In this document: one piece after another, positions 1-10,063 of the stretch
Numbering within the stretch: the stretch's first letter is position 1
Layout: every line of letters begins with the position of its first letter
Source: DASRIA01 sp963816975
Lineage (GTDB): Bacteria > Actinomycetota > Thermoleophilia > Solirubrobacterales > JBBDJG01
NCBI GenBank assembly: GCA_963816975.1
Contig: CAWFMD010000003.1
Location: 1-64,000 of the forward strand
Direction: 5' to 3'
DNA length: 64,000 nucleotides
Made by a program: the position numbers and the translations under genes
Notes under the pieces: generated by a model
Told to the model about the DNA's origin: nothing
The model's input: only the letters and a program-made list of their open reading frames with translations
The model's database searches: none

Positions 1-1625
1 GGGGCTGGCCACCGTCGTGCAGCTCAAGCTCCACGCTCGCGGGTGCGAGCGCGGCGACCTCGGCCGGATCCAGCGGCGCGTCTGCGCCACACACGCAGGT
101 CAGGATCTCCCGTCCCCGCGCAAGCCGTTCGAGCACGCCCCGCAACGTGCCGGGCGGATCGCCCCAGACCACCAGCTGCTCGTCCACGAAGCCCACGGCC
201 TCGCCCTCGGAGAAGCGGCCCTGGTTGTCGTCACGCGCGGCCGGCGCCACCGCGCCCGTGGCGATGTCGCCGAGTGCGGCGCGCAGCCGGTGCGCGTTCT
301 CCTCGAGGCCGGCGTTCGGGTCGTGCTCGACCAGGCAGGCAAGCCCGGCCTGTGGCCAGCGCGAGTCGACCACCGCGACCTCCTTCTCCGACAGCTCCGC
401 GGCGCGTTCGGCGGCCAGGATCACGTTGGCGCTGTTCGGCAGCACGACGACCTCGGGAGCGGCGACCTCGTCGATGCCGGCGAGGATCTCGAAGGTGCTG
501 GGGTTGAGGGTTGGCCCGCCCTCGACGACATACGCGCCGAGCTGCTGGTACAGCCGGTGCATGCCCGCGCCCGAGGCGACCGCCACCACGCCACAGGTCA
601 TCTCACGGGCAGCAACCAGATGCCCGCCCGCGAGGCGCGCGGCGCGCTGCTCCTCCTGCTCGTGCATGTCGGCCACGTCCAGCCGCTCGACGGCGCCAAC
701 CTGGTCGAACACCGCGACCGCCCGCTCCGGTTCGTCGGTGTGGACGTGCACGCGCAGCGTCGCACGGTCGCCGACGATGAGCACCGAGTCCCCCAGCTCC
801 TCCAGCATCGGCACATACGTGCGGCCGGCGGGCATGTCCGCGCCGAGCACGACGAAGTTCGTGCAGAAGCGGAAGCGGCTCGACTCGTGCACGTCGTCAT
901 GGCGCTTGGTGACCGCCTGGTGCGCGACCTCGGGCAAGTCGGCCTCGGCGCCGCGCAGCGCTGCGATCGCCCCCGGCGATCAGCAATGTCATGCCATAGC
1001 CGCCCGCGTCCACGACGCCGTGCTCGCGCAGCACGGGCAGCAGCTCCGGCCCGCGCTCGACCGACTCCTGGGCGGCCTGGAGCGCCTGCTCGAGCACGGC
1101 GGCGAGCAGCGCGTTCTGCTCCTCGTCGGTGGCGTCGTGCTCGAGGCGGGCCTTCGGCATGTGGGCCAGCTCAGTGGCCACGCGGTGCGCCATCTCGCGC
1201 ACCACCGTGATCATGGTCCCCTCCGCCGGGTCGCGCACGGACGAGTAGGCGGCGTCGGCCGCGCGCGCGAGCGCCGCCGAAACCAGCACCGGGTCGACGA
1301 GCTCGCCCGGACGGCTCGACAGCTCCTCGGCCGCGCCACGCACCACCTGTGACAGGATCACGCCGCTGTTGCCACGTGCGCCCAGCAGCGCGGCGCGGGC
1401 GACGGCTTTCACGATCGCGTCGCGGCCGATGGTGTCCACGGGTTGCCCGTTCAGCCGGTCCAGCTCCTGCATCACGGCGCGCAGCGTCTGCGCCATGTTG
1501 TCGCCGGTGTCGCCGTCGGCCACGGGGAAGACGTTCAGGTCGTTGACCTCCTGGCGGCGCGCTTCGAGCTGCGCACACGCAGCGGCGACGACTTTCCGGA
1601 ATCGTTCTATGGAGGGATCGGCCAA
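1..1625 (-). CDS. fakA: DhaL/YloV-family kinase FakA (3' end cut off, one frameshift)
   Basis: This is a YloV/FakA protein, the ATP-binding subunit that, with a DegV-type partner, phosphorylates bound fatty acids in the cytoplasm (family knowledge). The N-terminal DhaL domain shows the Asp-rich Mg-ATP motif PVADGDTGDNM (residues 34-44) and ARGNSGVILSQ. The distal half contains EGGPTLNPST and LPNSANVILAAE, typical of the family's C-terminal part. A 1-base indel in the C run at 970-974 breaks the frame after GMTLLIAG; the adjacent frame (AIAALRGAEADLPEVAHQA) stays open to base 1, where the window truncates the gene. It begins 19 bases after rpmB, the usual neighbour. The indel is probably a sequence error. 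Confidence 0.88.
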
Positions 1626-1644
1626 AAGAACCGACCGGCGGGGG

Positions 1645-1836
1645 TTAGATCGCTTTGGCTACCTTGCCGGCCTTCAGGCAGCGGGTGCAGACATAGACGC
1701 GGTGGCGATGACCGCCCTCGTCGATTCGCACCTTCTGGAGGTTCGGGTTGAAGCGCCGCTTGCTCGCGACCATCGAGTGGCTGCGGCTGTGCCCGAACGC
1801 CGGACCCTTGCCGCACACGTGACACACCTTGGGCAT
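1645..1836 (-). CDS. rpmB: 50S ribosomal protein L28, zinc-binding form
   Basis: Ribosomal protein L28, a 63-residue component of the large subunit. The start ATG at 1836 gives MPKVCHVCGKGP, the usual N-terminus; longer readings would run into ribH. Two Cys pairs (CHVC at residues 5-8 and CTRC near the C-terminus) mark the zinc-ribbon form, which in other bacteria is often paired with a Cys-free, zinc-independent paralogue. None is seen in this window. The gene sits between ribH (11 bases upstream) and fakA (19 bases downstream) on the same strand. Confidence 0.95.
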   Translation of the reverse strand: MPKVCHVCGKGPAFGHSRSHSMVASKRRFNPNLQKVRIDEGGHRHRVYVCTRCLKAGKVAKAI

Positions 1837-1846
1837 CCGCGGAAGT

Positions 1847-2293
1847 CTAGCTAGCGCGCAGCCCGTCCACGAGGCGGGCCATCTGGACCGTCGCGCGAGC
1901 CGCGCTGCAGCCGGTATCCCGCTTGCCGCCACCGCTCCGGGCCAGCGCCTGGGCCATGTCCTGGACCGTCAGGACACCGAAGGTGCAGGGGATTCCGGTG
2001 TCGAGCTGCGTCCGGGCGATCCCGTAGGTGGCCCCCTTGCAGACCCAGTCGTAGTGGTCGGTCTCGCCCCGGATCACGGCCCCCAGGCAAGCAACGCCCG
2101 CATAGCGGCCCGACTCGGCGCAGGCCCGTGCCGCGAGCGGCAGCTCGAATGCGCCTGGAACGTCGTAGGTGTCGACCTGCGATTCGGCCACGCCCTGCTC
2201 GGCAAAGCCCTTCAGCGCGCCCGCGGTGAGCCGCTCCGCCAGGTCCTCGTAGAAGGTGGCGCGCACGATCGCAAAGCGCCGTCCGCCGTTCAT
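1847..2293 (-). CDS. ribH: 6,7-dimethyl-8-ribityllumazine synthase
   Basis: Lumazine synthase condenses 5-amino-6-ribitylaminouracil with dihydroxybutanone phosphate, the penultimate step of riboflavin synthesis. The 148-residue length is normal. Visible family signatures are the Phe-containing N-terminal substrate strand (ATFYEDL), VPGAFELP, LGAVIRGETDHYD and FGVLTVQD; the His of ETDHYD is the catalytic base in the family. The ATG overlaps the stop of ribBA (ATGA at 2290-2293), so the two are translationally coupled as the last genes of the rib operon. Confidence 0.95.
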   Translation of the reverse strand: MNGGRRFAIVRATFYEDLAERLTAGALKGFAEQGVAESQVDTYDVPGAFELPLAARACAESGRYAGVACLGAVIRGETDHYDWVCKGATYGIARTQLDTGIPCTFGVLTVQDMAQALARSGGGKRDTGCSAARATVQMARLVDGLRAS

Positions 2294-3629
2294 TCTCTTT
2301 CGAGGTCCGACTGCTCCACGACACCGAGGGCAAGACGCGACTCGACTTCCTTCTTGCGGCGGTCGGCCCGGCGCTCGTCGCGGAAGAGCTGCTCGTCGAG
2401 CGGCAGTCCCTGGTGGTGCAGCGTGTGTCCCAGCTTGTCGCGCTTCGCCTTCAGGTAGTCGCGGTTGTGCACTCCGGGCACCTGTTCGATCGGGATCTGG
2501 TCGGTGACCTCAAGCCCGTAGCCCTCCATCCCCACGATCTTCTTGGGATTGTTGGTGAGGATGCGGATCCGGCGCAGCCCCAGGTCGACGAGGATCTGCG
2601 CGCCGATGCCGTAGTCGCGCAGGTCGGCCGGCAGCCCGAGCTCGAGGTTGGCATCGACGGTGTCGAGCCCGCCCTCCTGCAGCTTGTACGCGCGCAGCTT
2701 GTTCAGCAGGCCGATCCCGCGGCCCTCCTGGGCGAGGTACAGCAGGACCCCGAGGCCCTCGGCCTCGATCCTGCCCAGGGCGTCGGCCAGCTGCTGCCCG
2801 CAGTCGCAGCGCATCGAGTGGAACACGTCACCCGTGAGGCACTCCGAGTGCACGCGCACCATCACGGCCTCTCCGGTCCGTCCCGCCTCCGCCACATCGC
2901 CCTTCACCAGGGCGATGTGATGCTTCTCATCGAGCAGCGCGCGATAGCCCCACGACGTCGAACTCGCCGTACTCCGTCGGCAGGTAGGCCTCCGCGACGC
3001 GCTCCACGAGCTTCTCCGTGCGGCGCCGGTAGGCGATCAGGTCCGCGACCGTGATCATCTTCAGCCCGTGGCGCGCGCAGTACGGGGTCAGATCCTTGAC
3101 GCGCGCCATGGTCCCGTCGTCGTTCATGATCTCGCAGATCACCGCGGCCGGGATCAGCCCGGCGAGCCGCGCCAGGTCGACTCCCGCCTCGGTCTGCCCG
3201 GTGCGTTCCAGCACTCCTCCGGAGCGGGCCTTGAGCGGGAACACGTGCCCGGGCTGCACCAGGTCGCGGGGCCGGGCGCGGGGGTCGATGGCGACCTGGA
3301 TGGTGTGCGCCCGGTCGTGCGCCAGATGCCGGTCGTGACGCCCTCACGCGCCTCCACCGACACGGTGAATGCGGTCTCGAACGAGGACTCGTTCTTCGCG
3401 GCCATCAGGTCGAGGCCGAGCTCGTCGCAGCGCTGTGACGTAGCGCCGGCGATCAGGCCGCGCGCCTCAGGGCCATGAAGTTGATGTTCTCGGGTGTCGC
3501 GAACTGGGCCGCGAGCGTCAGGTCACCCTCGTTCTCGCGGTCCTCCGCGTCACACACGACGACCATCCGGCCGGCGCGGATGTCCTCCAAGGCCTCCTCG
3601 ACCGTTGCGAATGCCGGGTTTTCGCTCAT
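2290..3629 (-). CDS. ribBA: bifunctional DHBP synthase / GTP cyclohydrolase II (three frameshifts)
   Basis: RibBA supplies both riboflavin precursors: the N-terminal RibB half makes dihydroxybutanone phosphate from ribulose 5-phosphate, and the C-terminal RibA half opens the GTP imidazole ring. RibB starts at ATG 3629 (MSENPAFATVEEALEDI) and shows DAEDRENEGD and FSLxxxTGxT-like elements. RibA shows the zinc site CLTGDVFHSMRCDCG and AQEGRGIGLLNK. The frame is broken three times by single-base indels: near 3471 (after NINFMAL), near 3328-3332 (after GVTTGI), and in the C run at 2947-2950 (after FDVVG). Every segment resumes the expected protein, so sequence error is likelier than a pseudogene. 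The stop overlaps ribH. Confidence 0.9.
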
Positions 3630-4212
3630 GCTCTGGGTACCAGCTTTTCCACGTGCTTGGCGATTACGTCCACCTCAAGGTTAACCGGGCGGCCTTTCAT
3701 GGCCCGGCCGAGCGTGGTCCGTTCGAGCGTCTCCGGGATCAGCGCGACCGCGAAGCCGCGATCGTCCACGGCGCTCACGGTGAGGCTCACCCCGTCGACG
3801 GCGATCGAGCCCTTCTCGACCACGTAGCGCAGCAGGTCCGCGGGGGCATCGAAGCGCACCTCGCTCCCACCGGGCACAGCGGTTACCGAAGCCACCTGCC
3901 CGACCCCGTCGACGTGCCCCTGGACGATGTGACCGCCGAGCCGGTCGCCGGGTCGCATCGGCAGCTCGAGGTTGACCGCGTCGCCCGCCACCAGCGCGCC
4001 CAATGAGCTGCGCGCCATCGTCTCGGGGCTGAGGTCGGCTATGAATCGACCGCCGCCGGGTGCGATCGCGGTCAGGCAGACGCCGTTCACCGCGACCGAG
4101 TCGCCCTCGTCCAGGTCCGATGCCAGCGCTGCTTCGACGCGAATCCGGACGCTCCGCGATGCGACTCGATCCCGGCGACGCGTCCCAGCTCGGCGATCAG
4201 CCCCGTGAACAC
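3626..4212 (-). CDS. ribE: riboflavin synthase alpha chain (one frameshift)
   Basis: Riboflavin synthase dismutates two lumazines to riboflavin plus the pyrimidine that RibH re-uses. The GTG at 4212, with a GGAG seven bases upstream, gives VFTGLIAELGRV, the invariant N-terminus (MFTGLIxExG). Two lumazine-binding repeats follow, seen as GDSVAVNGVCLT and GSIAVDGVSLTV. A one-base deletion around 4156-4160 shifts the frame between ESHRG and SVRIRVEAAL, so the conserved start is not in frame with the body. It lies 24 bases after ribD and its stop overlaps the ribBA ATG. Confidence 0.9.
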
Positions 4213-4236
4213 CGCTCACTCCGCAGGGATGGGCGG

Positions 4237-5345
4237 CTACCACTCTTCGAGCCGTGCGCTCAGCAGCACGTCCTGGCCGGAGATCTGCACGTCCATCGAG
4301 TGCGCGTGGCGCGCGTGCTCGATCGAGTCGGATCCCTCTCCCTCGAGCGACACGCGCGCGCCGCGGCCGCCGACCGCGATCGGGGCGATGAAGATGCGCA
4401 TCTCGTCGACCTCTCCGGCGTCCAGGAAGGAGCCCGCCAGCCGCGGGCCCCCCTCCAGCAGCACGCTCTGGATGCCGAGCCCGCCGAGCTTGTCGAGCGC
4501 GTCGGTGACGCGCTCCGCCTCGGTGCCGCCGGACGCCACCACGACCTCGGCGCCGGCGGCCCGCAGCGCCTCGAGCCGGGAGCGGTCGGACGCACGCGAG
4601 GTCACCATGATCAGGCGCGCGTCGGGCGCGGTGCGGGCGAGCTGGCTGTCCGGCGGCAGCCGGGCCTCGGAGTCGAACACGACGCGCGCCGGCTGGCGGG
4701 ACGCGTCGGGCGTGCGGGCCGTCAGCAGGGGGTCGTCGGCAAGCGCCGTCCCGATGCCGATGCAGACGGCGTCGACCTGCGCGCGCCAGCGGTGCACGAG
4801 CTTGCGGCTCTCCTCGCCCGAGATCCACTTCGAGTCGCCGGTCTGGGTGGCGACCTTGCCGTCGAGGCTCATCGCGGACTTGAAGAGCACGTGGGGGCGG
4901 CCGGTGCGGGCGTGCTTGCGGAAAGGCTGGTTCAACAGGCGCGCGGCGTGCGACACCTCGCCGTCCACGACCTCCACGTCGATCCCCTCGTCGCGCAGGA
5001 TGCCGAGCCCGCGACCCGATGCCTTGTCGGTCGGATCGTCGGACGCCACGACCACGCGCTTGATGCCGGCCTCCACGATCGCGTCGGTGCAGGGCGGGGT
5101 CCGCCCTGATGGCAGCAGGGCTCGAGCGTCACATACATCGTCGCCCCGATCGGATCGGCCGCGCATGCGCCGAGTGCCGCGACCTCCGCGTGATCGCCGC
5201 CGTAGGCGGCGTGGTAGCCCTCGCCGAGCACCTCGTCGTCGCGCGCGACGACGGCGCCCACGAGCGGGTTGGGACTCGTGTGGCCGCGACCCAGCTCCGC
5301 AAGCTCGATCGCCCTTTGCAAGTGACGCATTTCGCTGTCCGTCAA
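4237..5345 (-). CDS. ribD: bifunctional pyrimidine deaminase/reductase (one frameshift)
   Basis: RibD performs the deamination and side-chain reduction steps of riboflavin synthesis. The N-terminal deaminase shows HAEVAAL and the PCCHQG...PPC zinc motif; the C-terminal DHFR-like reductase shows FKSAMSLDGKVAT and GGPRLAGSFLD. A one-base deletion near 5107-5110 falls inside the zinc motif, between CCHQG and RTPPCTDAIVEAGI, splitting the two domains into different frames. Start ATG 5345 (MTDSEMRHLQRAIELA) or the second ATG five codons later. It heads the rib operon. I looked for an FMN riboswitch upstream and did not find the conserved core. Confidence 0.9.
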
Positions 5346-5442
5346 GAATGCTCCGTCGCCGCTGCCGTGCGCCCGGGACCGAGGATCTTCCGAACAGGCG
5401 GCTCGTCCCCCGCAGCGCGGCGACAGCCGGCAGGCCTCGATT

Positions 5443-7355
5443 CTATCGTCGGTCCAGCGCTTTTGACCGGTGGGAGGCCGGCTGCACGCCGGGACCGCGG
5501 CCCAGCGCGGCCGTCTCGCCCCTGGAGCGCTCGGGCCGCGGGGCGGTCGGCGCCTCCGGCGGCGCGCAGCGCCCGCCGGTCAAGCGGTACACGACCACGC
5601 TCGGCCCGGGCCGTTCATAAGCGCGCGGGTACTGGTTGAAGCTCCAGTCGAAGTCGAACTTCACCGGCGCCCGCCCCGCCGCGAACGGCGAGACCCGGTA
5701 CACGACCTCCGCGCGCCGCGCCAGCGCACGGTAATAGCGGATCGCGCGCGGGACCTCGCCCGGATCGCGCAGCGCACGCCCGTACTGCGTGGAGCCGGCG
5801 ACCACCCAGCAGTAGCCGCCCCGCTCGTAGGCATCGATCAGCGCCGGGCGCAGGGTGCGCTCGTAGTCCTCGACGCTCACGAAGCGGCCCTTGCCCCCGC
5901 GCCGCTGCCGCCCCTGGTCGTCCACGGTCGTGCGGCCCGTGGGGAACTTGATCCAGCGCCGGCCGGACCGAGTCAGCCCCCGGCGGCGGGCGACGGCCGC
6001 GTCCGGGGCGTCCGCGTCGGCGAACCACGCGTCGGGCACGATCGGCTCGACGACGACCTTGGAGCCCGGCGGGATGTTGGCGGTCATCCAGGTGCGCGCG
6101 AGGTTGCGCGTGTCGTCGCGCGACAGCACCCGGTCGACGTGCACGCTGTAGTAGAGGCCCTGCGCAGCGAGCGCCGCCGCCGACGGCGGCCGCCGCCGCC
6201 GCCAGCCACCGCGGGCGCCGTCCCGCGACCGCGTCGAGCAGTCGTGTGGCAGCGAGGCCCGCGAGGATCGCGAGCGCCGGCAGGGCGGGCAGCAGCCAGC
6301 GCCCGAAGAAGCGCTCCTGCGTGCCCATGTAGACGATGAACACGAGCGGCCACGGCACCAGGAACAGCGCGCGCCGCAGGTCGTCGCGAAAGGCGAGCAC
6401 CGCACCGGCGAGCGCCGCGGCGAGCGGCACCCATCCGAAGCCCCAGGTCAGCACCTCCAGGTAGTAGAGGACGCCCGAGTCGTTGTCCAGCCCGAGCTTC
6501 CCGAAACCCGAGGCCGCCTGCTCCTGCTTGCTCACATCCGACCAGAACTCATTCCACGAGAGCAGCGCGTGCGGGTTGGCGAACACGAACGCCCCGGCCG
6601 CCGCCGCGGCCGCGGTCGCGGCGCCCCGCAGCGCTGCCGGGCGCGCTGCCCCATCCGCGAGCCGGAACGCGGCGGCCACCAGCAGCGGCAGCACGACGAT
6701 GCCCGCCGTGTACTTCGTGGCGGCGGCGAGGCCCAGTCCCGCACCCGCCACGGCCCAGTCCACTCGCCGGCCGCGAGTCAGCACGCCCGCGCTGCCCCAC
6801 GCCGAGACCGCCAGCGGCAGCAGCGCGGGCACGTCGTTGAGCGCCAGGTGGGAGTAGAAGACGGTCAGGAACGAGACGGACATCACGAGCGCCGCGAAGA
6901 ATCCCGCGCGGCGGTCGTACAGACGGGCCGCGGTGAGGTAGACGAACCCGACCGCGGCCGTTCCCAGCACCGCCGACGTGACGCGCGCCACCACGAACAC
7001 GGCGGTCGGGTCGGCGGCCAGGGCGCGGCCGACGTCGTCGCCCGCACCGAAGGGCCAGCCTCCCCCGAACCAGATCCCGAACACGAGGTGCAACAGGTAG
7101 GAGTAAGCCGGGCGGGTTTATGAAGTAGTGCGGATTCCAGCTGTCGGTGAAGTAGTAGGCGACAGCCTTCGGCACGAAGTTCGACGCCTCGTCGATGTTG
7201 TAGACGTAGGGCAGCCCGTGCTTGATCCCCCACAGGCGCAGTCCCAGGGCGCCGACCAGCAGCCCCGCGAGGCCGAGTGTCCAGGCATCGGGCCGGCCGC
7301 GCCGTCGCAACGCGGCGCTACGCACGCCCGGGCGGGCAGCGGACGTAGGCTGCAA
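5443..7355 (-). CDS. GT-C-type membrane glycosyltransferase, family 39/83-like (two frameshifts)
   Basis: A polytopic membrane protein of the PMT/ArnT-like GT-C superfamily, which transfers sugars from polyprenyl-phosphate donors on the outer face of the membrane. The first loop holds HGLPYVYNIDEASN, the acidic pair typical of the fold, followed by about ten hydrophobic segments and a large soluble C-terminal part. Frame breaks occur near 7108-7112 (an extra T after NPPG; the continuation YSYLLHLVFGIW is in the next frame) and in a GCC-rich run near 6165-6185. The start overlaps the end of the upstream GT-C gene by 38 bases, so the pair is probably one operon. Donor and acceptor are unknown. 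Confidence 0.75.
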
Positions 7356-8826
7356 AGTACTTGTCGGTCGCGATGCGCCGGAAGCCCCGCCCCGGGACCT
7401 GTGTGATGGCGTCGGTGTTGACCGCGAACCCGGTGCGCAGGATGTTGGTGCGCCCCACCGGGTAGATCGCGACGCCGTAACGGGCCTTGCGCTGCGAGGA
7501 CTCCGCCGGATCCGAGCGCGCTACGACGCCGGCCTCGCCCAGCCCGAGCACCCAGCGCGTGTCGGGAATCAGCTTGTGGGTCGGGACCGACACCGCGCCG
7601 CAGCGCAGCCCCTGCTCCACGGCCGCGGTCCCGAGCAGGCGGTGCAGGCTCTGACCCTGCTCACCGCGGAACGAAAGCTCGTTGTTGAACCGCACCAGGC
7701 TGGGCGGCCGGTACGCCGTGTAGGCCAGGCCCGCCGCGGTGATCAGCGCGGCGCCGAGCGCCCACGCGCGCCGCAGGCGCACCCCGCGGGGCACCATCGT
7801 CCACCCGCCCAGCGCGACCGCGGCGAACACCGTCAGCATCACCGACGGCACGAGCAGGTAGCGCACGATCACCGACAGCCCCACGAGCCCGGTCGCGACG
7901 AAGGTGAAGGCGCCGGCGAGGAACAGCATCAGCGGCACGACCGTGCGCAGCGGGAACTTCCAGATCGCGATCGCCAGCCCCAGCAGGCCCGCGAAGAAGA
8001 CGGGCGTCTTGACCGTGCCGCGCAGCAGCTGCGGCATCGCCGACAGCACGTCGCTCCCGGTGCGCGTGCGGTCGAGCTCGGCCGCGAGGTCCTGGGTGGA
8101 GGTGAGGGAGAACAGCGGGTTTCCGGTGACGATGAAGTCGGTCGCGACCCAGCCCAGCGGGCCGATCGCGGTCAGCGCCGCGAACCGGAAGCGCGCGTTC
8201 CAGTCCGCCGGCCAGCTCATCCACAGGAAGTAGACGCCCGACAGGATCCAGGCCTCCGGACGCAGGAGGCCGGCCGCCGCGAGCAGCCCGAAGACGGGCG
8301 CGCCGCGCCGGGGGCGCGCCGCCTCGAGCGCGCCCGCCCAGACGATTGCGGCCATGAACGGGATGTCGAGGTACGCGCGCACGGCCAGCGAGGGGAAGTC
8401 GAAGCGCGTCAGCACCAGGAACGCCGCGATCGCCCCCACGAAGGGGGTGAAGGCGGTCCGGCCCAGCTTGTAGGTGCCGGCCACCAGCGCCACGAACGAG
8501 AACAGCGTGAACAGCACCATCACGCGGTCCGCGTCGCCGCCGAGCAGCGACAGGGCCGCGCCGAACGCGATCGCCAGCGGATGCTCGGTGGGCGCGCGGT
8601 AGGCCTCGAAGCTGGGCAGTTGGCCGTGCAACAGCTCGTCCCCCCAAAGCAGGGCGTAGTAGCTGTCGTAGTTGGGGTATGTGATCCAGGTGAAGAACCC
8701 GACCACGGCGAGCACGCACAGCCCCGCCAGCGCCCAGCGGGCGACGGTGTCCGCCGGCAGCGCGAGGGCGCGCCGGGCAAAGCCCGGGAGCCCGGGCGCG
8801 GAGCGTTCGACGGTAGCGCTTTCCAC
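7318..8826 (-). CDS. membrane glycosyltransferase-like protein (GT-C fold)
   Basis: A 502-residue membrane protein with an N-terminal transmembrane helix (residues about 31-48), a first external loop carrying YDSYYALLWGDELLHG (Asp/Glu residues where GT-C enzymes bind the lipid-phosphate donor), and some ten further hydrophobic segments before a soluble C-terminal domain of about 130 residues. This architecture resembles dolichyl-phosphate-mannose:protein mannosyltransferase relatives. It is intact in one frame, unlike its downstream partner, and is divergent from the GT2 gene at 8951. Together with the GT2 enzyme, methyltransferase and flippase it suggests surface-glycan assembly. I cannot name its substrate. 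Confidence 0.7.
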   Translation of the reverse strand: MESATVERSAPGLPGFARRALALPADTVARWALAGLCVLAVVGFFTWITYPNYDSYYALLWGDELLHGQLPSFEAYRAPTEHPLAIAFGAALSLLGGDADRVMVLFTLFSFVALVAGTYKLGRTAFTPFVGAIAAFLVLTRFDFPSLAVRAYLDIPFMAAIVWAGALEAARPRRGAPVFGLLAAAGLLRPEAWILSGVYFLWMSWPADWNARFRFAALTAIGPLGWVATDFIVTGNPLFSLTSTQDLAAELDRTRTGSDVLSAMPQLLRGTVKTPVFFAGLLGLAIAIWKFPLRTVVPLMLFLAGAFTFVATGLVGLSVIVRYLLVPSVMLTVFAAVALGGWTMVPRGVRLRRAWALGAALITAAGLAYTAYRPPSLVRFNNELSFRGEQGQSLHRLLGTAAVEQGLRCGAVSVPTHKLIPDTRWVLGLGEAGVVARSDPAESSQRKARYGVAIYPVGRTNILRTGFAVNTDAITQVPGRGFRRIATDKYFAAYVRCPPGRA

Positions 8827-8950
8827 GGGGTGGAGTGCGAGGCATCGGGCAAGGCCGGCCGCGGCACTCTCCGGGCCTTGCGCGATAATGGCGCACCAGT
8901 TTACTTAGTCCCCCGGCGAGCGCCGCAGGTGCGAACCACAGGACCATGCG
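8827..8950. promoter_or_regulatory. divergent intergenic region between the two glycan operons
   Basis: This 124-base gap separates the minus-strand GT-C genes from the plus-strand GT2 operon and must hold both promoters. It is locally A/T-richer around 8884-8913, with GATAAT at 8884-8889 as a possible plus-strand -10 hexamer. No convincing -35 partner is visible. AGGA about nine bases before the ATG at 8951 is the likely ribosome-binding site. Confidence 0.4.
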
Positions 8951-10063
8951 ATGAAACTGATCATTCAGATCCCCTGCCTGAACGAGGAGCAGTCGCTCCC
9001 CGTCACCCTGCGCGACCTCCCGCGGGCCGTCGAAGGCTTCGACGTGGTCGAGTGGCTCGTGATCGACGACGGCTCCAGCGACCGCACGATCGAGGTCGCC
9101 CGCGCCCACGGCGTCGACCACGTCGTCCGGCTCACGAACAACAAGGGGCTCGCGGTGGGCTTCCAGGCGGGCCTCGATGCCTCGCTCAAGCTGGGTGCCG
9201 ACGTGATCGTCAACACCGACGCCGACAACCAGTACAACGCCGCCGACATCCCGAAGCTGGTCGCCCCGATCGTGCGCGGCGACGCCGACCTCGTGGTCGG
9301 CGACCGCGAGGTGCAGACGATCGAGCACTTCTCGCCGGTCAAGAAACTGCTTCAGCGACTCGGCAGCTGGGTCGTGCGGCGGGCGTCCGACACGACGGTG
9401 CCGGACACGACCTCCGGCTTCCGCGCATACAACCGCGAGGCCGCGCTGCAGATCCAGGTCGTCTCGCGCTTCACCTACACGCTGGAGACGATCATCCAGG
9501 CGGGCAAGATGCTGGTCGCGATCGATCACGTCCCGATCCGGACGAATCCGATGCTGCGCGAGTCGCGCCTGTTCAAGTCGATCTCTTCCTACGTGCGCAC
9601 GAACGCCACGTCGATCTTCCGCATCTACACGCAGTACGAGCCGCTGCGCGTTTTCCTGATGGCCGCGGCGCTGGTCGGACTGGTCGCCGCGATCGTGTGG
9701 GGCCGTTTCCTGGTGCTGTTCATCCAGGGCGACGGCGCGGGGCACATCCAGTCCGTCGTGCTGGGATCGATGTTGTTCGTGGTCGCGGTGCAGCTCGCCG
9801 CGCTGGGCATCATCGGCGACCTGCTGGCCGCAAACCGCGTCCTGATCCAACGCAGCCTGGAGCGCACCCGCCGCATCGAGCTGAAGCTCGGCGTCGAGCC
9901 CTCGCACTACGAGCCGGCGGAGCGGCGGCGGGTGCCGCGGGACGGGTTGACCGCGACCCCCGGCGTGCCCGACGGCCCCTCGACGGAGGAGCACGTGAGG
10001 GCCGGCTCCGCAGCAGCCGAGGGGGACGAAGCCCCCCGGGTTCCCCTGGGGCGCCCGACGTGA
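8951..10063 (+). CDS. GT2 family polyprenyl-phosphate glycosyltransferase (DPM1/GtrB-like)
   Basis: This enzyme loads a sugar from a nucleotide donor onto a membrane polyprenyl phosphate, the lipid-linked donor used by GT-C transferases such as the two encoded divergently. The GT-A domain fills residues 1-230: IPCLNEEQSLPVTL (nucleotide site), VIDDGSSD, and VNTDADNQYNAADIP, the DxD metal site. Two transmembrane helices follow (about 238-262 and 276-300), as in GtrB/DPM1 relatives. A roughly 60-residue polar tail ends the 370-residue protein. Its TGA overlaps the GTG of the methyltransferase gene (GTGA at 10060-10063). Confidence 0.85.
   Translation: MKLIIQIPCLNEEQSLPVTLRDLPRAVEGFDVVEWLVIDDGSSDRTIEVARAHGVDHVVRLTNNKGLAVGFQAGLDASLKLGADVIVNTDADNQYNAADIPKLVAPIVRGDADLVVGDREVQTIEHFSPVKKLLQRLGSWVVRRASDTTVPDTTSGFRAYNREAALQIQVVSRFTYTLETIIQAGKMLVAIDHVPIRTNPMLRESRLFKSISSYVRTNATSIFRIYTQYEPLRVFLMAAALVGLVAAIVWGRFLVLFIQGDGAGHIQSVVLGSMLFVVAVQLAALGIIGDLLAANRVLIQRSLERTRRIELKLGVEPSHYEPAERRRVPRDGLTATPGVPDGPSTEEHVRAGSAAAEGDEAPRVPLGRPT

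Noticed and set aside
5346..5442. Possible FMN riboswitch before ribD
   Set aside because: The conserved RFN core (GGGCAGGGTGAAATTCCC-like and GGCGGT) is not present on the minus strand in this gap.
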